64,000 nt of DNA from Pedobacter westerhofensis (GCF_900182595.1 NZ_FXTN01000008.1:62001-126000); one strand, 5' to 3'. Shown: positions 42,421-53,428, numbered from the stretch's first letter. Notes: generated from the sequence alone by a model not told the origin. Numbers and translations are program-made.

Positions 42421-44061
42421 ATGGCAAAACAAGTAAAATATAACGTAGAAGCCCGCGACGCCCTGAAAAGAGGAGTTGACACTTTGGCTAATGCAGTTAA
42501 AGTAACTTTAGGTCCAAAAGGACGTAACGTAATTATCGACAAAAAATTCGGTTCACCAGCAATCACTAAAGATGGTGTTACTGTAGCAAAAGAAATTGAG
42601 TTGAAAGACCCAATTGAAAATATGGGTGCACAAATGGTGAAAGAAGTTGCTTCTAAAACTGCGGATATCGCAGGTGACGGAACAACAACTGCAACTGTAC
42701 TTGCACAGGCAATTGTTACTGCTGGTATTAAAAACGTTGCTGCCGGTGCAAATCCAATGGATTTGAAACGTGGTATCGACAAAGCAGTTACTGCTATCGT
42801 TGCTAACTTAAAGCAACAATCACAAACTGTTGGTGAAGACAACAACAAAATCAAACAAGTTGCCTCTATCTCTGCAAACAATGACGAAGTAATCGGTTCA
42901 CTGATTGCTGAAGCAATGGGTAAAGTAGGTAAAGATGGTGTGATTACTGTTGAAGAAGCAAAAGGTACTGAAACTGAAGTAAAAACAGTTGAAGGTATGC
43001 AATTTGACCGTGGTTACTTATCACCTTACTTTGTAACCAATGCTGATAAAATGGAAGCGGAATTAGAAAACCCTTACATTTTGATCTATGACAAAAAGAT
43101 CAGCAATATGAAAGAATTATTGCCGATTTTGGAGAAACAAGTTCAGACTGGTAAACCATTGTTGATTATCGCTGAAGATTTAGACGGTGAAGCTTTAGCT
43201 ACTTTGGTAGTGAATAAGATCCGTGGTTCCCTAAAAGTTGTTGCTGTTAAAGCTCCGGGTTTTGGTGACCGCAGAAAAGCGATGCTGGAAGATCTTGCAA
43301 TCTTAACTGGTGGTACTGTAATTTCTGAAGAAAGAGGTTATAAATTAGAAAATGCTGACCTTACTTACTTAGGTACTGCTGAGAAAATCGTTGTAGATAA
43401 AGACAATACAACTATTATCAACGGTGCTGGTCAGTCTGAAGATATCAAAGGCCGTGTTAACCAGATCAAAGCTCAGATTGAGACTACTACATCTGATTAC
43501 GATAAAGAAAAATTACAGGAGCGTTTGGCCAAATTATCTGGTGGTGTTGCTGTTCTTTACGTAGGTGCTGCTTCTGAAGTTGAAATGAAAGAGAAAAAAG
43601 ACCGTGTTGATGATGCTTTACATGCAACCCGTGCTGCGGTTGAAGAAGGTATCGTTGCAGGTGGTGGTGTTGCTTTCATTCGCGCCATCGAAGCTTTGGC
43701 TAACCTCAAAGGTGATAACGAAGATGAAACTACAGGTATCGCTATCGTGAAACGTGCGGTTGAAGAGCCATTGCGTCAAATCTGTGAAAACGCAGGTATT
43801 GAAGGTTCTATCGTAGTTCAGAAAGTTAAAGAAGGTACTGCAGACTTCGGTTACAATGCACGTACTGATGTATATGAAAACCTGATTGGTGCTGGTGTCA
43901 TCGACCCAACTAAAGTAAGTCGTGTAGCATTGGAAAATGCAGCTTCTATTGCAGCTATGTTGTTAACAACAGAAGTTGTATTGGCTGATGATCCTGAAGA
44001 CAGTGCGCCAGGTGCCGGCATGCCTCCTATGGGCGGTGGCGGTATGGGCGGCATGATGTAA
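42421..44061 (+). CDS. groEL: chaperonin GroEL
   Basis: GroEL folds proteins in an ATP-driven double-ring chamber. The 546-residue protein has the ATP-binding block GDGTTTATVLAQ near residue 86, the intermediate hinge, the DGVITVEEAKG segment, and the flexible GGM-rich tail (GGGGMGGMM). Its third-codon positions are A/T-rich compared with neighbours, as expected for a highly expressed gene. It ends before a strong terminator. Confidence 0.98.
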   Translation: MAKQVKYNVEARDALKRGVDTLANAVKVTLGPKGRNVIIDKKFGSPAITKDGVTVAKEIELKDPIENMGAQMVKEVASKTADIAGDGTTTATVLAQAIVTAGIKNVAAGANPMDLKRGIDKAVTAIVANLKQQSQTVGEDNNKIKQVASISANNDEVIGSLIAEAMGKVGKDGVITVEEAKGTETEVKTVEGMQFDRGYLSPYFVTNADKMEAELENPYILIYDKKISNMKELLPILEKQVQTGKPLLIIAEDLDGEALATLVVNKIRGSLKVVAVKAPGFGDRRKAMLEDLAILTGGTVISEERGYKLENADLTYLGTAEKIVVDKDNTTIINGAGQSEDIKGRVNQIKAQIETTTSDYDKEKLQERLAKLSGGVAVLYVGAASEVEMKEKKDRVDDALHATRAAVEEGIVAGGGVAFIRAIEALANLKGDNEDETTGIAIVKRAVEEPLRQICENAGIEGSIVVQKVKEGTADFGYNARTDVYENLIGAGVIDPTKVSRVALENAASIAAMLLTTEVVLADDPEDSAPGAGMPPMGGGGMGGMM

Positions 44062-44090
44062 TTCAGCGTTTAACCATTTATTTTATAATA

Positions 44091-44122
44091 AAAAATCCTG
44101 CGATAGCTCGCAGGATTTTTTA
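44091..44122 (+). terminator. rho-independent terminator of groESL
   Basis: AAAAATCCTGCGA (44091-44103) pairs with TCGCAGGATTTTT over 13 bp, with the 4-base loop TAGC. The T-run is part of the right arm. It lies 29 bases after groEL. Confidence 0.92.
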
Positions 44123-44204
44123 TTATGTGGAAATTTCAACTCTTTGTAAGGCAGTTGTTTGGAACGTATCATATTATTTTGATATTTTTAGATAACGCTA
44201 CACT

Positions 44205-47200
44205 ATGAGGAAAATTTTACACGCTCTTGGGACTCTCATTTTAGTTCTGATTTTCTCGCAATCCAAAGGACAGGTTACTATTGGGACGGTTGACCCGGGA
44301 CCGTATGGAATTGGTAGCAATATTACTATTCCGCTTAATTTCGCAGGTAATCAATCCGACTTACCGATTGGTACAGTATTCGAATTATACTTATCGGACG
44401 CAACTGGTACATTTATAGGAAATGGGACACTGCTAGGATCATTTAGTGGTTTTTACACCCCAGCTGTAAATGGTGCTATTCCTACAAATGTTACAACCGC
44501 AGGTACAAACTACAAGTTAAGAATAAGGATTAGCAATCCTGCGAATAACCCAGCTACAACATTTCTCGATGTTGCAACCCCTATTACGATTCTGGCACAA
44601 ACGACACCCGCAGTGACACTTACCCCCAATTCAGCCAGCAATGCCTTGGGAGGTGACAACATCGGCTTTTGTACTAGCGATGCTGGTCCAAACAAATCCA
44701 TTATACTTAGAGACAATTTGCCCGCTACCTCAGTAGTAGAAGTCACAGTACGCAATCTTGTGACAAATGCAACGACAGTTTATCCGGAAATTGTTGTTTC
44801 TGGTAGTAATGGCTATAATATTACCGGTTTAGCAATTGGCTACTATTCAGTGACTGCAGTTGCGACAACTATAACCGCTGGGATCACTACTAAATCTAGT
44901 AAAACTTATATTCTTCATAATACAATTTTGGGTCTTGGAATTAGCGATTCGGGTGTAAGTGTAGGCTGTATTAATGGTGCAGGAGGTGGGGCGTCCGTAT
45001 CATATGGAATCACCTCAACTGCAGGAAATTATCCGGGGACAATTTACAGGATAAATTGGGGGGACGGATCTACAGGCGAGCTTACTTATGCGCAGATTAT
45101 GGCAAGCAGCGGTTCTGTCTTCCATACTTATACAGAGACCTCTTGCGGCAAAGGGGGTTCACCAGATGGATCCAATAACAATTCCTTTCAGGCTACTATT
45201 ACCGCTGTGAGTACTGTTTGCGCAACGACCAAACCTATTACTGTGTATGCACAGGTACTCGTAAACCCAATAGCCAAGATAAGCGGCAGCACCATAGGTT
45301 GTACTAATGTAGCCATGACTTTTAACAATAGTTCTACCGGAGGAACAAGGTCAGACTGTACGGGCCAAATGGATTATACATGGTTTGTCGATTCTGACCC
45401 TACTCCGGTCCTTAGCACCAATACTACTGAGCCATTAGTTTGGACCTTTACCACCGCCGGGCCGCACACAGTCAGGCTGGTAGCTTCCAATGGTTCCAGT
45501 GCATGTACTCCAAGTGAAGATATTTATAATGTTTGTGTCCAGATCCCTCCTGTGCCAGCATTTACCCTTTCGGAGACTACAACATGCCTATCCAGTGCAG
45601 TCACCGCTAACAGTAGTGCTACAGTATTGAATAATACCTGCGGAACTCCCCCTACTTACACTTGGACAGTAACACCAGCAGCAGGCGTAACATTTACACA
45701 GGGAAGTGCAAGTCCTGAATTCAGGTTCCCGGCAATTGGAAGTTACACTATTGCTTTGTCTATCCAGACAGGCTTCTGTTCTGAGACCACCTTACCTCAA
45801 ACGGTAATTGTAAATAGCACACCCGAAATAAACATTTCTGGTCCTAAGAATCTTTGTGCCCAAGGCAATTATACGTTTAGCCCTACAGGGGGCGTTACAC
45901 AGACAACTTTTACCGGCACAACTGTAGCAACAGAGGCCAGTAACCTCGGTACATACACTTGGTCTGTAACTGGAGGAACAGCAAACTTTGTTGGGACCGA
46001 CGGACCAAACACAAAATACCCAACAATTAATTTCACTCAGTATACTACTTATACAGTTTCGGTAACACATACGAATAATTGCGGAACCGTCACAGCATCT
46101 CAGTTAATCACATTTTCCGAAGCACCGGTTCCATCAATCGTCGCTCCGGCACAAATCTGTTACGGCCAGCCGATAAATGTTCAGGGCACGATCACAAACA
46201 GTACCGCCAACACAACATATACTTGGAGCAGCACCGGCGGAGGAACTTTTACTCCGGCAAATAGTCTTAATCCAACGTTTACTCCATCCGCATCAGAAAT
46301 AGCTGCCGGGACGACAAGTATAAAACTATTTGTCAACACAGGTATAACCGGAAATTGTGCACAGGTTGAGGCCAATACTCCAATCATTGATGTGCGACCA
46401 AGGAATTTAGGAACCAGTGCAACCACTAAGACTATTTGTACAGGCACTTCAACAAATTACACACCCAATTCTGAAATATTTGGAAGTACATTTACCTGGA
46501 CTGCTACAAATGCTGACGGAAATGCCCAACCAGGAAGCTTTAATTCAGGATCTGGTACCCAAATAAATGACAATATCATTAATACAAACGCCACAGCCAA
46601 TGCTGTTGTAATTTACACCATTACCCCTGTCAGCAATGGGTGTTTAGCTGACCCTTTTACACTCACTGTAACCGTTAATCCGTTGCCTGTACTTACAGTT
46701 ACAGGACCAACAGCACCAATATGTAGTAATGATCAGGCGGGAATCAGCTTAACATCTAATCTTGATCCCAATACCCGATATACATGGCAATCAACGGTAA
46801 CTGGTGGAACGATAACTGGAAACTTCGGTCAGAATGATCCATTGCCAACAACAACAATCTCCAATCGTCTAGTAAATACTGGAACGACTCAGGCGACTGT
46901 CACTTATACAATAATCCCATACTACGTTACACCTGATAACCAGGCTGGATGTCCGGGCACAGCACAAACGTTTGTAGTATTGGTGGATCCTGCTACAACC
47001 GTTGCATACGCCGGGCCGCCTGAAAGTATATGTGATCGTCCAGATTATACCTTACGGGGTAACCCTGCAATCGTTGGAACCGGTAATTGGACATTCATAC
47101 CTACAGCGGGACAAACTGGTGTAACTATCACCAACCCCAGTTCAGAAAATGCTGTTGTTTCAGGACTTACTTCAGGACAGGATTATACTTTTAGATGGAC

Positions 47201-50200
47201 CATTACTGGTACCGGTGCTTGCCCGCCCACAGAAGATGATGTAGTAATTACCGTAAACATTCCAACTGTTCCTGGTGCAACTGCCACAACTAACCCTCTT
47301 GTTTGTGAGGCCGCAAACACAGGCACGATCACCTTATCAGGTCAAACTGGAACAGTACTCAATTGGGAAAGCTCTACAGATAACGGAGCAACCTGGCAAT
47401 CAATCACCAATACAGCAACAACGCTTACATTTTCCAATATTGTTGCTTCTACACAGTACCGCGCAGTTGTTCAAAATGGACAATGTGCAGCCGCAACTTC
47501 AAGTATAACCACAATAAACGTTACCCCTGCCACAACAATAGCAAATGCAGGTGCGGATCAGACATTGTGCAACGAAACAACCGTTCAGCTGTCTGCTCTT
47601 TCTGCATTAAAAGCAGGTGAAAGTGGATTGTGGACAGTTAGCCCTGCGTTACCAAACACGGTAATTGTAAGCCCAAACAGTCCTGCAACACAAGTACAAA
47701 ACCTTGCTCCCGGAACAACTTATACCTTCACCTGGACGATCACAGGCCCATCGCCCTGCGGCCCAACCAGGGATGATGTGACCATTACTGATCTTCTTCC
47801 ATTAACCAACACCATCAGCAGCACAAGCACTGAGGTTTGCTACAACCAGATTATCACCATCACCGGAGACACGCCAACAGGTGGAAACGGATCATATACT
47901 TATAAATGGGAAGTAAGCACAGACGGAAACAACTGGAATACGCTTGCCGGACAAACCGGAAAAGACCTGAGCTATCAGCTTCAGGCTACCTCATTCTTTA
48001 GAAGAACTGTAAACAGCAGCGCCTGTTCATTAGTAAGCAATATCATCAGGATTATCGCCCAGCCACCGATCTCAAATAACACGATTTCGGCAGATCAAAC
48101 CATTTGTACAGGAGCGCTTCCTGTTGCATTGACAGGAACAGTACCTACAGGATCTGACGGCAACTTTAATTACCAGTGGCAAATCAGTACAAACGGCACC
48201 ACATGGGCAGATATTAACACTGCTGTATTTCCGGCTTATGCACCGCCAGTGCTCACGGCAACAACATTCTACAGACGTGTAGTAAGCACCATTACATGTA
48301 ACGGAGATCTCAGAAGTATAAGTAACGTTGTCACGATTACAGTTAAACCAAATGCAAAAGCGGAATTCACTTACACGACAGATAAAGCATGTTCACCTTT
48401 TGTGATTGATGCCAATAATGTAAAAGCAGTAGCGTACCCGGACCGCAACGCCACATATACCTGGTATGCAAATAATGTACAGATCGGCACAGGCATTACG
48501 TTCCCTGGTTATACCATTACAACAAGTAATGCCGTAGTGACTATTAAACTGGTTACCGCCCCGAGCACAGGTTGCCAGCCGGATGAGATGTCGCACGACT
48601 TTAGTACTGTGCAAGCTGTTACACCAGCGTTTACCCAGAGTACTGCTGATGGCTGCGGCCCTTTAGTGGTCAACTTTGTGAACACCTCAACTTCTCTGAC
48701 CGCAGCAACATTCAGATGGGATTTTGGAAACGGCGTCACTTCTTCGCAAACTATGCCTGCGGCGGTAACCTACCAGCCCGACCCAACAGGAAAAGACATT
48801 ACTTACACCGTCACGCTTACTGCAACTACTGTTTGTGGGTCCAGCTCTATTACCTCTACCGTACTCGTAAAAGCTAAACCGATCTCTATTTTCTCTCCAA
48901 GTAAAACTGTAGGCTGCTCTCCGATGACAGTAACCTTTACAAACAGTTCACCTGGCACAAACAACACTTTCTACTATGATTTCGGAGACGGTACGCTATT
49001 AACCAAAACAGATAAACTGCCGGTCTCGCATATCTTCATCACCAATGTAGTCAGAGACTTTGTAGTGAAGATGATTGCTGAAAATGAGTGCGGCAGGGAC
49101 GAAAGCTCCTATACCATCCGCGTTTCTCCAAATACTGTACTGCCCGAGCTGGTGGTGAATGCCAACGAACAAACAGGCTGTGCACCACTTGCGGTTAATT
49201 TCTACAACAACAGCAGGGGCGCCAATTTATTTAAATATGATTTCGGTGACGGCAGTACTGTTATTACCAGAAGTGCACCGGAAGTTGTCAAACACACCTT
49301 TACTACCGCAGGCACCTATACCATTACACTTACAGCCTCTAACGGTTGTTCAGACACTACGACTACCGAGTCGGTAACCGTATTGCCGCAGCCGCTGACG
49401 GCATTCAGCGCAGATGTTACACTGGGTTGCCCGGGACTGGCTGTCCAATTCAAAAACACCAGTACAGACGGGGTAAGTTACCTATGGGACTTTGGCGATG
49501 GCACCACTTCGAACGAGTTCCAGCCAAGACATGTGTTTACTGGAGCCCAGGAATATTATACGATCAGCCTCACCGCTACCAACAGCCTCGGCTGTCCGGC
49601 TACCACAACCATGAATCAGTACATCCATGTGGTACCACCGCCTAATGCATTATTTAATGTAGCGCCTTCAACACTGATCAGCATCCCTAACTATACCTTC
49701 AGGTTTGAAGATGAGAGCACCAATACCCCTACGATATGGGCATGGGATTTTGGAGACGGTACAAACTCAACATTGAAGAACCCTTCACATACCTATCTGG
49801 ATACAGGAAAGTATGTAGTGACCTTAAGAGTAAGTAATCAGCAGGGATGTTTCACCACTACATTTAAAACTGTAACAATAGTCGGAGTTCCGGGTTATCT
49901 GTTTGTTCCCAACTCTTTTATGCCGGGAAGCGAAACTCCTGAGCTGAGAACTTTTATTGCAAAAGGATCTGGCATCAAATCATGGAGGATGAACATATTT
50001 AATAAGTGGGGACAGACATTATGGGAGACCACACTTCTGAATGAAGGCCGGCCTGTGGAAGGATGGGATGGAATGTTTAACGGAGTATTACAGCCGCAAG
50101 GAGTATACTTCTGGAAGATTGATGTTGAGTTTGTGAATGGAACTGCCTGGAAAGGGATGACCTACGATTCGTCGGCACCGAAAAAAACAGGGGTGATCCA

Positions 50201-50213
50201 TATGATAAGATAA
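44205..50213 (+). CDS. giant PKD-rich surface protein with T9SS type B sorting domain
   Basis: This 2002-residue secreted protein has a signal peptide ending SKGQ. The first 1400 residues are Ig-like, Thr/Asn-rich repeats; two pairs stand out (TWTITGPSPCGPTRDD with RWTITGTGACPPTEDD, and the VCYNQIITITGD/ICTGALPVALTG modules). Five PKD domains follow, with WDFGNG near residue 1505 and [YW]DFGDG near 1592, 1679, 1762 and 1846. The last 100 residues (VPNSFMPGS, MNIFNKWGQTLW, GWDGMFNG, QPQGVYFWKID) are the gliding-motility type B C-terminal domain, which sends proteins through the type IX system to the cell surface. It shares one base with the PorP/SprF gene downstream, so the pair is co-translated. 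Probably an adhesin. Confidence 0.93.
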   Translation: MRKILHALGTLILVLIFSQSKGQVTIGTVDPGPYGIGSNITIPLNFAGNQSDLPIGTVFELYLSDATGTFIGNGTLLGSFSGFYTPAVNGAIPTNVTTAGTNYKLRIRISNPANNPATTFLDVATPITILAQTTPAVTLTPNSASNALGGDNIGFCTSDAGPNKSIILRDNLPATSVVEVTVRNLVTNATTVYPEIVVSGSNGYNITGLAIGYYSVTAVATTITAGITTKSSKTYILHNTILGLGISDSGVSVGCINGAGGGASVSYGITSTAGNYPGTIYRINWGDGSTGELTYAQIMASSGSVFHTYTETSCGKGGSPDGSNNNSFQATITAVSTVCATTKPITVYAQVLVNPIAKISGSTIGCTNVAMTFNNSSTGGTRSDCTGQMDYTWFVDSDPTPVLSTNTTEPLVWTFTTAGPHTVRLVASNGSSACTPSEDIYNVCVQIPPVPAFTLSETTTCLSSAVTANSSATVLNNTCGTPPTYTWTVTPAAGVTFTQGSASPEFRFPAIGSYTIALSIQTGFCSETTLPQTVIVNSTPEINISGPKNLCAQGNYTFSPTGGVTQTTFTGTTVATEASNLGTYTWSVTGGTANFVGTDGPNTKYPTINFTQYTTYTVSVTHTNNCGTVTASQLITFSEAPVPSIVAPAQICYGQPINVQGTITNSTANTTYTWSSTGGGTFTPANSLNPTFTPSASEIAAGTTSIKLFVNTGITGNCAQVEANTPIIDVRPRNLGTSATTKTICTGTSTNYTPNSEIFGSTFTWTATNADGNAQPGSFNSGSGTQINDNIINTNATANAVVIYTITPVSNGCLADPFTLTVTVNPLPVLTVTGPTAPICSNDQAGISLTSNLDPNTRYTWQSTVTGGTITGNFGQNDPLPTTTISNRLVNTGTTQATVTYTIIPYYVTPDNQAGCPGTAQTFVVLVDPATTVAYAGPPESICDRPDYTLRGNPAIVGTGNWTFIPTAGQTGVTITNPSSENAVVSGLTSGQDYTFRWTITGTGACPPTEDDVVITVNIPTVPGATATTNPLVCEAANTGTITLSGQTGTVLNWESSTDNGATWQSITNTATTLTFSNIVASTQYRAVVQNGQCAAATSSITTINVTPATTIANAGADQTLCNETTVQLSALSALKAGESGLWTVSPALPNTVIVSPNSPATQVQNLAPGTTYTFTWTITGPSPCGPTRDDVTITDLLPLTNTISSTSTEVCYNQIITITGDTPTGGNGSYTYKWEVSTDGNNWNTLAGQTGKDLSYQLQATSFFRRTVNSSACSLVSNIIRIIAQPPISNNTISADQTICTGALPVALTGTVPTGSDGNFNYQWQISTNGTTWADINTAVFPAYAPPVLTATTFYRRVVSTITCNGDLRSISNVVTITVKPNAKAEFTYTTDKACSPFVIDANNVKAVAYPDRNATYTWYANNVQIGTGITFPGYTITTSNAVVTIKLVTAPSTGCQPDEMSHDFSTVQAVTPAFTQSTADGCGPLVVNFVNTSTSLTAATFRWDFGNGVTSSQTMPAAVTYQPDPTGKDITYTVTLTATTVCGSSSITSTVLVKAKPISIFSPSKTVGCSPMTVTFTNSSPGTNNTFYYDFGDGTLLTKTDKLPVSHIFITNVVRDFVVKMIAENECGRDESSYTIRVSPNTVLPELVVNANEQTGCAPLAVNFYNNSRGANLFKYDFGDGSTVITRSAPEVVKHTFTTAGTYTITLTASNGCSDTTTTESVTVLPQPLTAFSADVTLGCPGLAVQFKNTSTDGVSYLWDFGDGTTSNEFQPRHVFTGAQEYYTISLTATNSLGCPATTTMNQYIHVVPPPNALFNVAPSTLISIPNYTFRFEDESTNTPTIWAWDFGDGTNSTLKNPSHTYLDTGKYVVTLRVSNQQGCFTTTFKTVTIVGVPGYLFVPNSFMPGSETPELRTFIAKGSGIKSWRMNIFNKWGQTLWETTLLNEGRPVEGWDGMFNGVLQPQGVYFWKIDVEFVNGTAWKGMTYDSSAPKKTGVIHMIR

Positions 50214-51253
50214 TGAAGAAAATGAAATTGTACTTAAGATATATAGTGTTGGTGTTTTTATCCGGATGGTCATTGCATGCATCCGGACAGGATCATATCT
50301 ATTCGCAATTTTACAATGCTCCTCTTTATCTAAATCCGGCATTAACAGGACAGTTTGAAGGGGATGTGCGGCTGAATATGATCTACAGGAACCAATGGTC
50401 AGGACTGAACGGTACCTTGTCTTACGTGAATGCTTCTGGCGACCTGAATATCCCTAATTTTGGCGGCGGGGTGGGACTGCAGTTTAACCGCAGCACAGAA
50501 GGAACAGCATTCCTTGTAAAAAACAACATCGCGGCTACTTACGCCTATAGTGTGGGGAGTGATGATTTTGTGCTCTCTTTTGGGATACAGGCCGGATTTA
50601 CAAACAGGCGTATCAACTGGGACAAACTGGTGTTTTCAGATCAGATCGATAACCGGCTGGGATATATTCCGGGAAGCGTGAGTTCTGCGCAGCTGCCAGA
50701 CATGGCACAAAGGTTCTTCTTTGACCCTGGAGCCGGCGTAAACCTTGTTTACGGTAATTTTATGGCAGGCGCTGCGGTATACCATATCAATCAGCCCGAC
50801 GAATCCTTTAGCGGTGCACAGGCCAAACTGCCCAGAAGGATTGCCGTAAATGCGAGTTACCGTCTTCCTTTAACACGTAGCTATAACTATGGTTCTGACG
50901 ATGGCTCATACCTGATCCCTTCGGTAGTGTATTATAAACAGGGCAATGTCTCATCAATGAGCGCCGGAGCGCAATACAAATACAAAGGTGTAAATGCCGG
51001 TCTCTGGTACCGCACCGCCGGAGAAGGCGGACCTGATGCTATTGTAGTCTCACTGATTTTTGACATCTTCTCCAGCGACCGCAAGAACGGAGAGAAACTG
51101 AGAGTGGGGATCAGTCATGACGCCACCACTTCCAAGATCAATTACACCAATACCAACGGAACATCTGAAGGCAGTATCGGTTATCAAAAATATTTCCCTA
51201 ACAGCTCCAGCTATAATAAATTCAATGGTCTGCGCTGCTACGATTTCTATTAA
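50213..51253 (+). CDS. PorP/SprF family type IX secretion membrane protein
   Basis: This 346-residue outer-membrane beta-barrel belongs to the PorP/SprF family, which in relatives is paired with and needed for export or anchoring of one large type B-sorted client. The signal peptide ends LHASGQ. The family start is DHIYSQFYNAPLYLNPALTG, and the GVNLVYGNFMAGAAVYHINQP segment is typical. Its ATG overlaps the stop of the PKD giant by one base, so the pair is the classic client-plus-PorP/SprF operon. The core T9SS machinery genes are not in the window. Confidence 0.92.
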   Translation: MKKMKLYLRYIVLVFLSGWSLHASGQDHIYSQFYNAPLYLNPALTGQFEGDVRLNMIYRNQWSGLNGTLSYVNASGDLNIPNFGGGVGLQFNRSTEGTAFLVKNNIAATYAYSVGSDDFVLSFGIQAGFTNRRINWDKLVFSDQIDNRLGYIPGSVSSAQLPDMAQRFFFDPGAGVNLVYGNFMAGAAVYHINQPDESFSGAQAKLPRRIAVNASYRLPLTRSYNYGSDDGSYLIPSVVYYKQGNVSSMSAGAQYKYKGVNAGLWYRTAGEGGPDAIVVSLIFDIFSSDRKNGEKLRVGISHDATTSKINYTNTNGTSEGSIGYQKYFPNSSSYNKFNGLRCYDFY

Positions 51254-51303
51254 TCGTTTCAGAACCGGAATATTCTTTGCTTATATTTATTTTTTGATGC
51301 AGA

Positions 51304-51963
51304 ATGGAAAGCTTTATACAGGGTAACCACTTTATCACACAGAGCGAAGTAAATAAATTTTTACTCGCCATTTTACTTTGTGGATTGATTGGCACAGAGC
51401 GGGAGCTTCGTGCAAAACAGGCGGGATTGAAAACGATGATCATGATCGGGCTTGGATCGACGCTGTTTACCATTCTTTCTGTTAAAATAGGCCTTAATTC
51501 TCAGGACCGTATTGCTTCAAACATTGTAACAGGTATTGGATTTCTCGGCGCAGGCGTAATTTTCAGAGAAGAAAACAGAATCAAAGGACTTACCACAGCA
51601 TGTGTAATCTGGATTGTCGCCGCTATTGGTATGGCTATAGGCGACGGATATTATGAACAGGCAATAGGGGTGACAGTAGTGGTGCTCCTTGCCCTGATCT
51701 TTTTCCCATATATTGAAGCGGTGCTGGAACGAACAAATACCGCACGTGAGTACAAAATATCCAAAAAATATGAAGGGGAGGATATTGACGCAGTTGAATA
51801 CTATATTAAGCGAACATCGGGCTTAAAATTTCAGCGTGGTTTGCAGGAGATGCGGGATGGACAAATCAGCGGAACCTGGACAGCTAAAGGCAGCCCGGAA
51901 AATCACAAAAAATTTGTAAATCAGATGTTACAGGACGAGAAAATTCTCGAATTCCATTTTTAG
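51304..51963 (+). CDS. MgtC/SapB family inner-membrane protein
   Basis: This 219-residue protein has the four- to five-helix N-terminal MgtC/SapB domain: LCGLIGTERELRAKQAGLKTM near residue 26, TGIGFLGAGVIFR near 75, and the TTACVIWIVAAIGMAIGDG helix. A C-terminal soluble domain of about 80 residues follows. MgtC-like proteins are linked to magnesium limitation and to control of F-ATPase in pathogens; the role here is unknown. It lies 50 bases after the PorP/SprF gene. Confidence 0.88.
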   Translation: MESFIQGNHFITQSEVNKFLLAILLCGLIGTERELRAKQAGLKTMIMIGLGSTLFTILSVKIGLNSQDRIASNIVTGIGFLGAGVIFREENRIKGLTTACVIWIVAAIGMAIGDGYYEQAIGVTVVVLLALIFFPYIEAVLERTNTAREYKISKKYEGEDIDAVEYYIKRTSGLKFQRGLQEMRDGQISGTWTAKGSPENHKKFVNQMLQDEKILEFHF

Positions 51964-52000
51964 TTTTCCGAAACTACCTTAATCTGTTTAGCTTTATCAC

Positions 52001-53428
52001 ATGTTTAGAGAACAAATCTCAGTATTTGATATTTTCAAGATCGGAATCGGCCCATCCAGTTCACATACCTTAGGCCCATGGAGGGCGGCACAGCAGTTTA
52101 CGGCAGGTCTTGCAGCGCAGGAGCTCCTGGACGAGGTGGTTCAGATTAAAATACTTCTGTATGGTTCTCTGGCTAAAACAGGTGTTGGCCACGGTACCGA
52201 TATTGCTATTCTTTTGGGTATGATGGCAGCAGATCCGGTAACGTTTGATGTCGATGCGATTGAGCCAACAATTGAGGCCATCAAAACCAACCATAGCCTG
52301 CTGCTAGCAGGCACACATCCTGTTAATTTTGATTATGCTGAAGATCTGGTATTCCTTTATATGGAAAGCCTGCCCTTCCATCCCAATGCAGTTACTTTCC
52401 AGGCCTTCCTGAAGACAGGTAAGGCTTTTTCTGAGACTTATTATTCTGTGGGCGGAGGTTTCGTAGTGAAAGACGGGGAATTGAAGAACGATAAAGAAAT
52501 GGTAGAGTTGCCTTTCCCAATAGAGGTAGCTGGCGACCTGCTGCACTGGTGCCTCACTACAGGGCTAAAAGTTTCTGAAGTAGTGATGGAAAATGAACTC
52601 GCATGGCGCAGCGAAGCTGAGACAATTAACGGTGTAATGCAGCATTTCAAGATCATGCAGGAATGTACTTTCCGCGGTTGTCATGCCGGAGGCTTCCTGC
52701 CAGGTGGATTAAATGTTGGGCGCAGGGCGGCCGCGTTAAACAAGAGGCTGATGGCCGGAAGACCTTATACTGATTACAATAGCTGGATACATGCCATCAG
52801 GGCTGGCGGTAACAGCTTTAATTATACGCTGGACTGGGTGAGTTGTTTTGCCTTGGCGGTTAATGAAGAGAACGCTTCCTTTGGGCGTGTAGTTACCGCT
52901 CCTACCAACGGCGCCGCAGGTGTAATCCCTGCAGTTTTGCAATATGCAATCGCTTTCTGCGACTGCTTCAGCGAAGAAAAGATCATACAGTTTATTCTGT
53001 GTGCCTCGGAGATCGGCAGCATTTTTAAAAAAGGGGCCACCATATCTGCTGCAATGGGCGGATGCCAGGCCGAAATCGGGGTTTCTTCTGCGATGGCTGC
53101 AGCAGCTTTAACTGAATGTATGGGCGGTTCACAGCGCCAGGTAATGATGGCAGCGGAGATAGCAATGGAGCATCATTTAGGCTTAACCTGTGACCCCATA
53201 GGTGGCCTGGTGCAGATTCCATGCATTGAAAGGAATACAATGGGTGCCATAAAAGCGATCACGGCAAGTCAGCTTGCGCTGCAGAGTAATCCGGATAAGG
53301 CTAAAGTAAGTCTTGGGGCGGTAGTGAATACGATGTGGGAAACGGCCCTTGACATGAACTCAAAATATAAGGAAACCTCGGACGGCGGTCTGGCAACGAA
53401 TATTCCGATCAGCTTGCCGGAGTGTTAA
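52001..53428 (+). CDS. sdaA: L-serine ammonia-lyase (iron-sulfur serine dehydratase)
   Basis: This enzyme turns L-serine into pyruvate and ammonia with a [4Fe-4S] cluster. The 475-residue chain has the beta domain first (FDIFKIGIGPSSSHTLGPW, the substrate-binding motif) and the catalytic alpha domain after it (CTFRGCHAGGFLPGG, then APTNGAAGVIPAVL, and CIERNTMGAIKA near the end). It is the single-chain form with alpha and beta fused. Together with serB in this window it allows both making and breaking of serine. It starts 37 bases after the MgtC-like gene. Confidence 0.94.
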   Translation: MFREQISVFDIFKIGIGPSSSHTLGPWRAAQQFTAGLAAQELLDEVVQIKILLYGSLAKTGVGHGTDIAILLGMMAADPVTFDVDAIEPTIEAIKTNHSLLLAGTHPVNFDYAEDLVFLYMESLPFHPNAVTFQAFLKTGKAFSETYYSVGGGFVVKDGELKNDKEMVELPFPIEVAGDLLHWCLTTGLKVSEVVMENELAWRSEAETINGVMQHFKIMQECTFRGCHAGGFLPGGLNVGRRAAALNKRLMAGRPYTDYNSWIHAIRAGGNSFNYTLDWVSCFALAVNEENASFGRVVTAPTNGAAGVIPAVLQYAIAFCDCFSEEKIIQFILCASEIGSIFKKGATISAAMGGCQAEIGVSSAMAAAALTECMGGSQRQVMMAAEIAMEHHLGLTCDPIGGLVQIPCIERNTMGAIKAITASQLALQSNPDKAKVSLGAVVNTMWETALDMNSKYKETSDGGLATNIPISLPEC

